Assembly: GCF_040869045.1 (NCBI RefSeq)
Contig: NC_090319.1
Span: forward strand, 362,035,739 to 362,099,738
From: Eurosta solidaginis
Taxonomy: Eukaryota > Arthropoda > Insecta > Diptera > Tephritidae
Direction of reading: 5' to 3'
DNA: 64,000 nt
The stretch's first letter is position 1, and every line of letters starts with the position of its first letter. Below, piece after piece: positions 58,077-64,000 of the stretch. A program made the position numbers and the translations under genes. A model generated the notes under the pieces. The model was not told the origin of the DNA. It made no database searches and worked only from the letters and a program-made list of their open reading frames with translations.

Positions 58077-58819
58077 ATTAGAAGTAACACTGCATTACCG
58101 GCGGTTTCTAACATTCGCCAGATGGCAGCGCAAGCGCATGTCAGTTTTTATTGATTGATTGATAGATCAGCTGATTTGATTTCTGTTGATATGAGACTTT
58201 TTTATTTTGCTATGCAAGATGCGCATGGGACCGGCTAGTTACATATCATTTTGGTATATGAAAGCTTAAATTGTAGTATATTTTATACCACATTTTCTAA
58301 ATATTTTCAAATATATTTGTTGAACTTGGACATTTAAGGAATAATGGTGCTCTCCTTTATAGGTGGCATTGTACCTCCTTACCCCCTTTTTGTGCGACAT
58401 TGTCACTGCGTGCATATATATACATATGTTTGTATATAGAAATTAAATAGAAGCACTAACTATATAAGCAGGTTAAGGTGAAATACAAAATTATAATTCA
58501 CTTGCCCTTAAGTTGAAGTATAAGTGTAGATATGCGGATAATTGCTTTTCTTGTCTGTGTGAGATATTACAGTGACAATGAACTTTTTGTAATTTGTGCG
58601 CCTACCAAGTTATATCTTCAATATCTGGAGTAAGGGCTTAAACCTGCTTTGTCATTGAACAAAGGAAAATTTCCCATCTTAAAAAGGTAAGCTTTTAGTT
58701 TCATGTTACCTACTTTATTGACGTCATCATTTAGTACTCGAGAACTAATAAAAAAATTGGAAATAACCTTGAAAGCAAATAAATTATAACTTCAAGGAAA
58801 TTATGATAGGTGCCCCACC
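58077..58819. other. no recognised feature
   Basis: Nothing beyond the TSD base run and AT-rich DNA. Confidence 0.4.
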
Positions 58820-59165
58820 TAAAAATATCGATACAGACAAGCTATTGTATGACGAGTAATAGCCTTATTATTGGTTTCTTATCGGTTTTTTATAGCCGAG
58901 TAAAAGATGTGCCATCTACTTCAATTCGATCGGTATCGAGATCATAACAAACGATGACTCGTCGATAAGACTTCGATACAAAGTTAGTGACATTATGACA
59001 GAAATTGAATAACTTTGGGTAACCAAAACGATAACTTTTTGTTTAAAGCTCAACAATTTTTCTATAACAAATCAAAAACGATATAAAATTGAAAACACTT
59101 CGAGCACAAATCGATAAGTTTTCGATACCAAATCGAAAATTATCGAATAATTTTTGACAGCTTTC
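58820..59165. promoter_or_regulatory. cluster of CGATA/TATCG motifs
   Basis: About ten CGATA-type pentamers on both strands in 345 bp, including TATCGATA-like ATATCGATAC (58827). In flies such motifs bind DREF and BEAF-32. It could equally be the inside of a MITE. No adjacent gene was seen, so function is unproven. Confidence 0.35.
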
Positions 59166-59300
59166 GGTGAAATAAGGGCAACGGGCATCTTAACAAAAAA
59201 TAGCTCTGGCAGAAGAAAACCTCCTGCACCGTATAATAAACCAAAGCTGGTTTTGGCATGAAAGCGAATTTTAACTGCGTTATTTATCCACAGTATATAT

Positions 59301-59803
59301 TGTGACGAATATTACCATCTCTAAGGTTATTAAGTAAAGGCACAACAACAGAAACATTAAGCAAGCTAAATAAACAAATTAATCATCATTTACCCACATA
59401 CATACAAGGCAACGAAGAGATAACTCTCATACATATGTAGTCATCGTTGGAAGTAGTATTCACATATACACACGCATATGGCTATGCGAGAGGCTAAAAA
59501 CGTGTATCTGTAGTTTATAGCTGGTAGCGTATAGCTGGTAACCAAGTAGAAAATTCTAGCAGAAGGAACGTCGCCCAAATGGCACCGAGTATAAAAGCAA
59601 TGAAAGCTGAGTAATCTGCAATCAATTTTGATTTAAACACGCTATTGGTTGCGAAGTATAAGTGTTATTGTGAAGTATTTTCAACGTAGTCTAATAAAGG
59701 CCATTTTGCATTATTGAATATTGGAGTTATTTATTCAACAATTTAGCGATACGAACGTTTGTAGAAGGTGTAAAATAAACGAAGTTTCTCTAAATTCGTT
59801 ACA
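59301..59803 (+). mobile_element. solo LTR, plus orientation
   Basis: 503 bp from TGTGACGAAT to ATTCGTTACA with an exact 4-bp TSD ATAT (59297-59300 and 59804-59807). TATA-like GAGTATAAAAGCAATG is at about 59588-59603, and AATAAAGGCCATTTTGC (polyadenylation-type region) is at about 59693-59709. It is the same family as 16378-16915 in the opposite orientation. No internal region is attached, so it probably arose by LTR-LTR recombination. Confidence 0.88.
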
Positions 59804-59807
59804 ATAT

Positions 59808-61102
59808 GTATGTCCATAGTAAAATCGAAGAAAATGAGATGGCTGATTAGCTGACACTTAAAGATTAGCCGGATTATGCAGGATAATGTAGGGAGATGCT
59901 GAACATGGGCCCACAGTCGAATGCGACGCAATTTAAAAAAAAAAAACGCTTGCTATAGTTTTCTGAACGCCGTTGAAAATTTAGTGGTTGAAAATAATTT
60001 ATTAACTTGCAAAAATCATTTTTGTATGATGAAGGCTTTATATTTCTGTACGAACCTCTACGTCTTACCCCAAAGTGTTGTATATATCAATAGACTAAGA
60101 TATCTGTAGACAACCTATGTGGGAAGTATACATGTATGTATGTGTGCAGTATGTATGTATGTGCTGATGTTGAATTTCCAAAAATATCTTACATCGCATT
60201 TCCTTCTTAACTTCAAATATCCTGAGTTCACCTTTATTGCATTAGGCTTTGTATATATGTAACTATGTAGCATTTTAATTTCCTATTAATTTAAAATCTC
60301 ACAAAATCATCAAAACCAAGTTTCTTAGAAGCATTTTTTTCATTCCTTTATGGCAACAAAGATCGAAGTTACTTAACCGAAACAAAACCAACTACAATTG
60401 TGTGTTTGTGAATAGACATATGCACTCACGTATGTTGTATGTATATTCTAATACCTACCAAAAAAGTGAACATAGATTAGAGGAGTTTCAACATAAGGAA
60501 AGGAGTTTTTCTGAAAGATTGTCTTTTGTACGTATATAACATTTAAAATTTTAGCAACAAACATCTTAAAGAATAAGTTTCAGGTGCCTATTAAATCTAC
60601 TATATTACTCTTTGAGTTCTGATTGTTTATAGCCACAATGGAAGTCACGTAATGCCACCACAACATCAAAACTTTTCACTGTACCAAGGATAGTGTTCTA
60701 ATTCTTGTATAATATCATTAGGACTCGTCTGACATGGGGCCAGGTCTTACTTAGAAGGACCGGTGCCCTATAATACGCGCGCATCGAACTTTTTGGTGGC
60801 AGGTAGTACAGAGATGCACAAATCCAGGAAAGCATCGAATACACACGTAAAATTTGTTGTAATAGTATCCGTGTTTTTTTACACATATATACGTTTAAGT
60901 TTCCACGTAAAAAACGCTTATCCTCACTTAGATAATGCTTAGGAAGCAACTAGATACAGAACATGTTGTGTCGAAAAGCGGAGACACAAACCTCTGTTGT
61001 ATGTCTTTGTATAACCTGTAGCTTAAATCGGTTGCGGTGAATACTGGGCATAGACCATTTGTAGAGGTAATACTTAGAGTTAGTGTAGAGGTGCAACATA
61101 GG
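59808..61102. other. no supported gene; ATGT microsatellite
   Basis: A (GTAT)n stretch is at about 60130-60160. Short frames only. Confidence 0.45.
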
Positions 61103-61285
61103 CACTAGGGGTGGCACTATTCGAATACAAATTATTCGAATAATAACATCTTTTATTCGCCAGGTATTCGTAATTCGAATAATTATTATTCGAACTTTTT
61201 ATTCGTTTATTCGCTTCCATTTATTCGAACTTATTTCCTTGATATTCGAGTAGTGCGTGCTATTCGAATAGTACTACTATACTAA
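61103..61285. repeat. cluster of TATTCGAATA motifs
   Basis: TTCGAAT/ATTCGAA/TATTCG occurs about twelve times between 61127 and 61270. GGCACTATTCGAATAC at the left and GTGCTATTCGAATAGTAC at the right form an imperfect inverted pair, suggesting a small MITE. Confidence 0.5.
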
Positions 61286-62381
61286 AATTCTGTTTATTTT
61301 ACGTTCATCGGTTATACATACGAGCATACACATGTATGTATACATACATATATTTATGTGTGTATAGATGCAAATGTGCATACATTTTTGTTTTTTTGGG
61401 GGTGTTTGTTGATATTCATTGATTTAGTTATATTTACGTAACCAAAGTTGTGCTTGAGTCTTAAGCTAGATATATCGGGGTCGTTATCCACTGTACTGAT
61501 CATAGAACCTTGTTTATTAGTAAACAAGTGTGTAAATGTTCATACATAAATATACATCTATTTTAATAAGAATAATTTGGTAGGGATTTTTGTTTCCCGC
61601 ATATATACATACATATGTATGTACGTTGTATAGAAAGATTTTGTTTGTGAATCCTTTGGTTTGTATAAACATCTAATTGGTCACCATTAAAAAAATATTT
61701 TTAAATGTCATTGTCAACATTTTTTGCCAAGTCTGATGATTCAAAAGTTATTTAAGGTCAATGTTAACTTAATTGAAACTTTTGAAAAAAAATTTCCTAA
61801 AATAAAGTTTTAAATATAAAAACATTCTGCAGCCAGCCTAGGCTATATACTAAGTTAGCTAAACAGACTAAACGATACCGTTTGCACTCTCATAAATTAT
61901 GTTCTAGCTGGAAGGATACTACATGGATTATAGGGGTTGTGTTATCCCATCATCTGATTGCTTTTTCTTGATCATTTGCAAGCACCGCTTTGGTACGGCA
62001 AGTTGTTATTTAAACGAAATCATAACAAATTTTCTTTTGATTTGGCATTCTTCTGCACAGCGAATTGGGTTGAATTCACTCTGCCATCACCTTGTAAAAG
62101 TTCGTCTAAATTGTTTGTTGTGTAGTTTTAATGTATAGTTTTGAATAATCTCAAACCTATTCATAAGCCGCTTATCATTGAAAAAAATTTCACAAAGTTG
62201 ACAAGTCAGGAGAATTTTTGTTTCTAAGACTATGTGTAAACAAAACAAAATTTTTTTAAACTCACTATAAAATTACATAACAAAAATTTGTTAGAGTTCA
62301 TAAAGGCTTATTATGTAATGAATGAACCGCTATATGAATACATGAATTGAATTTTTTCTATATAGGTATCTACGTAAGCCT
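61286..62381. other. no recognised feature
   Basis: AT-rich; ATACATAC-type simple repeats near 61330-61345 and 61605-61622. Confidence 0.4.
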
Positions 62382-63212
62382 CACAGTGGGTATTTGATCA
62401 ATTTAGCTCGCCAAATGTCGACTTTTCAAATATTCCAATTTTTTTTAAGCATACTACCTGGTGTTCCTAGATGTCCATCTGCAACGTCAACGGAGCTAAC
62501 CGCGCACATCTAAATTTGTATAAAAATTGTGTGCAGTTGGATGTATTTTTGGATTAAAAAGCAATATACCCTTCAACAAATAATTGTTCACTTGTTCAGC
62601 CTTAACCAAATCTAGCTACCGTTTCTTGCACCACAGGTACATAAATGTGTTTCTAATTCATATTTTGTGAGTGGTGATCAATTTTGTAAGAGACTGTCGT
62701 ATTTTTTAGTTATCGTGATTATATTCTTCGATAATTGTGTTGTGTATTTATTCAGATATATCTACAAGAAGGTGAGGTGAAAACCCTACCTAAATATGTA
62801 TTTATTTGAAAGCGGGAGTGAAATGCCCTTCCTTTGATATCCGTTTTGGCATAACTTATGTAAGTTTTTTTTTACTTAAACAATTTGGAAACCTTGTGAA
62901 AATATTCTCAGTGGCAACACCTAGGTGTAAAGTCTTAAAATTTAAAACTATATCGATGTACCAAATTTGATTCAAACCGGTTAAGCCGTTTCCAATATGG
63001 TAGTGGATATACAAAGAAATATAAAAAAAAAAAATTTTCCCAGAGTCCATCCGAAACCGGTGGCCCGATCATAGTAATTCTGCTCGAAACACCTTGAATG
63101 TACTTTCAAATATTTCCGTTCATAACAGTTAAGTGAGAAAACCACTTTTTGAACAGAAATAATAGGTATTTTTTGATTTTGGCCAGCTAGATTGATCAAA
63201 TACCCCACCGTG
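62382..63212. mobile_element. unclassified element with about 31-bp TIRs
   Basis: The left end is CACAGTGGGTATTTGATCAA followed by TTTAGCTCGCC (62382-62412). The right end on the minus strand is CACGGTGGGGTATTTGATCA followed by ATCTAGCTGGCC (63212-63181). Length is 831 bp. No convincing TSD and no transposase. The minus-strand frames at 62856-63208 have no known motif. Confidence 0.7.
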
Positions 63213-64000
63213 TGTCACTATGAAATAGTAAAAAGAAGTAAGCTAGAAAGCAGCAGACAAGCAAGCAAATAATCCTGCGAAAAGCAAAAAACATTTGACA
63301 GCTAAAATAAATAGAAACAACAATTGCAAATACGCGAATCAGGAAAACGGAGGAAAGAAATTTACATTCTTCATATCAAGCTTCGGCTTCGACAGTTCAG
63401 CGCTTCATACCGATATTAAGAAGAACTTAATTTTTCTGACGCTTCACTTTTCAAAAACTTTTTGTAGTAAGACCGCACATAAAACATACTATGAACTTAT
63501 CCACTGAAACAAAGCGAACAGCAAAGCAAGCAATATAAATCATGTTTAAAAATATACTAGTTTGAGTTTATGAATCCCATAAAAAGCCAGCAGGTGCGGC
63601 ATATATGACTCACCAACCAACTATCTGAGTGTTTGTGAGGTATAAATATGCAATTACTACTTATTTGTGTTAACATATTTATTCTTTAGTTTCGTACTTC
63701 TATCTCGCCGCCCTTTGTTTTCTGCAAATATTTTGTTCCTTCATATCATATGCATTGGCTGTGAGTTACCTTTGTCATGCGCCATTTATCCTGTTTGCAT
63801 TGTCATTTTATATTTGCGCTGTGTCTGCATATGAAAATTGAATTTGTTGCACAAAACCCCTTTCATCTACATTATTCCTATTTGGTTGTCTGTTTTGTTG
63901 AATTGTTTCCTTTCACTTGGTTTATTTTTGTTGCTTCAGATATCCCGTTGTTTTCAGTACCGTCACGAATGTTATCATTCTGTTTTAACATTTTTATTTC
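63213..64000. other. no recognised feature
   Basis: AT-rich; the 70-codon frame at 63295-63507 has no motif. Confidence 0.4.

Overview
This looks like a gene-poor, A+T-rich stretch of an insect nuclear genome. It is most likely a higher fly and probably a tephritid fruit fly; that is my inference from the repeat families and was not tested by a search. I see no prokaryotic features and no host gene I can name. Almost everything identifiable is decayed transposable-element (TE) sequence separated by unrecognised AT-rich DNA, as expected of an intergenic, long-intron or pericentromeric region.

Layout. 0.3-1.5 kb: reverse transcriptase (RT) of a CR1/jockey-group LINE, followed by a tRNA-derived SINE with a 13-bp target-site duplication (TSD). 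2.0-3.2 kb: non-autonomous Helitron A (minus). 4.6-5.4 kb: G-rich degenerate minisatellite. 5.9-6.5 kb: LINE RNase H fragment. 8.5-9.7 kb: RTE-like LINE with a second LINE fragment inside it. 10.2-12.3 kb: Ty3/gypsy pol pseudogene. 12.95-14.3 kb: Helitron B, a sister of A. 15.2-16 kb: LINE C-terminus. 16.4-16.9 kb: solo LTR. 17.7-18.5 kb: internally deleted mariner. 19.6-21.6 kb: CR1-group LINE carrying a SINE with a 12-bp TSD. 22.6-25.1 and 29.6-32.4 kb: two copies of a long non-coding element, each carrying a 130-bp-period satellite array. 33.3 kb: hAT transposase end. 35.7-35.9 kb: long foldback. 37.4 kb: LINE C-terminus. 43.9-46.3 kb: third CR1-group LINE, split by a different tRNA-derived SINE with a 109-bp tandem duplication. 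47.3 kb: RTE tail. 49 kb: PIF/Harbinger fragment. 52.1-53.9 kb: TTAA-flanked piggyBac with two introns and a foreign insertion. 55.1-56.0 kb: Helitron with a helicase remnant. 57.5-58.1 kb: MITE with an 8-bp TSD. 59.3-59.8 kb: second solo LTR of the 16.4-kb family. 62.4-63.2 kb: unclassified element with terminal inverted repeats (TIRs).

How the parts relate. No gene here works with another in a pathway. The relations are evolutionary: SINEs sit in or beside LINEs, LINEs sit in LINEs, a repeat sits in a piggyBac, and a 20-bp LINE stub sits in a Helitron. Most transposase and RT readings carry stops, frameshifts, deletions or lost catalytic residues. No element looks autonomous, though several non-autonomous ones keep clean termini and TSDs.
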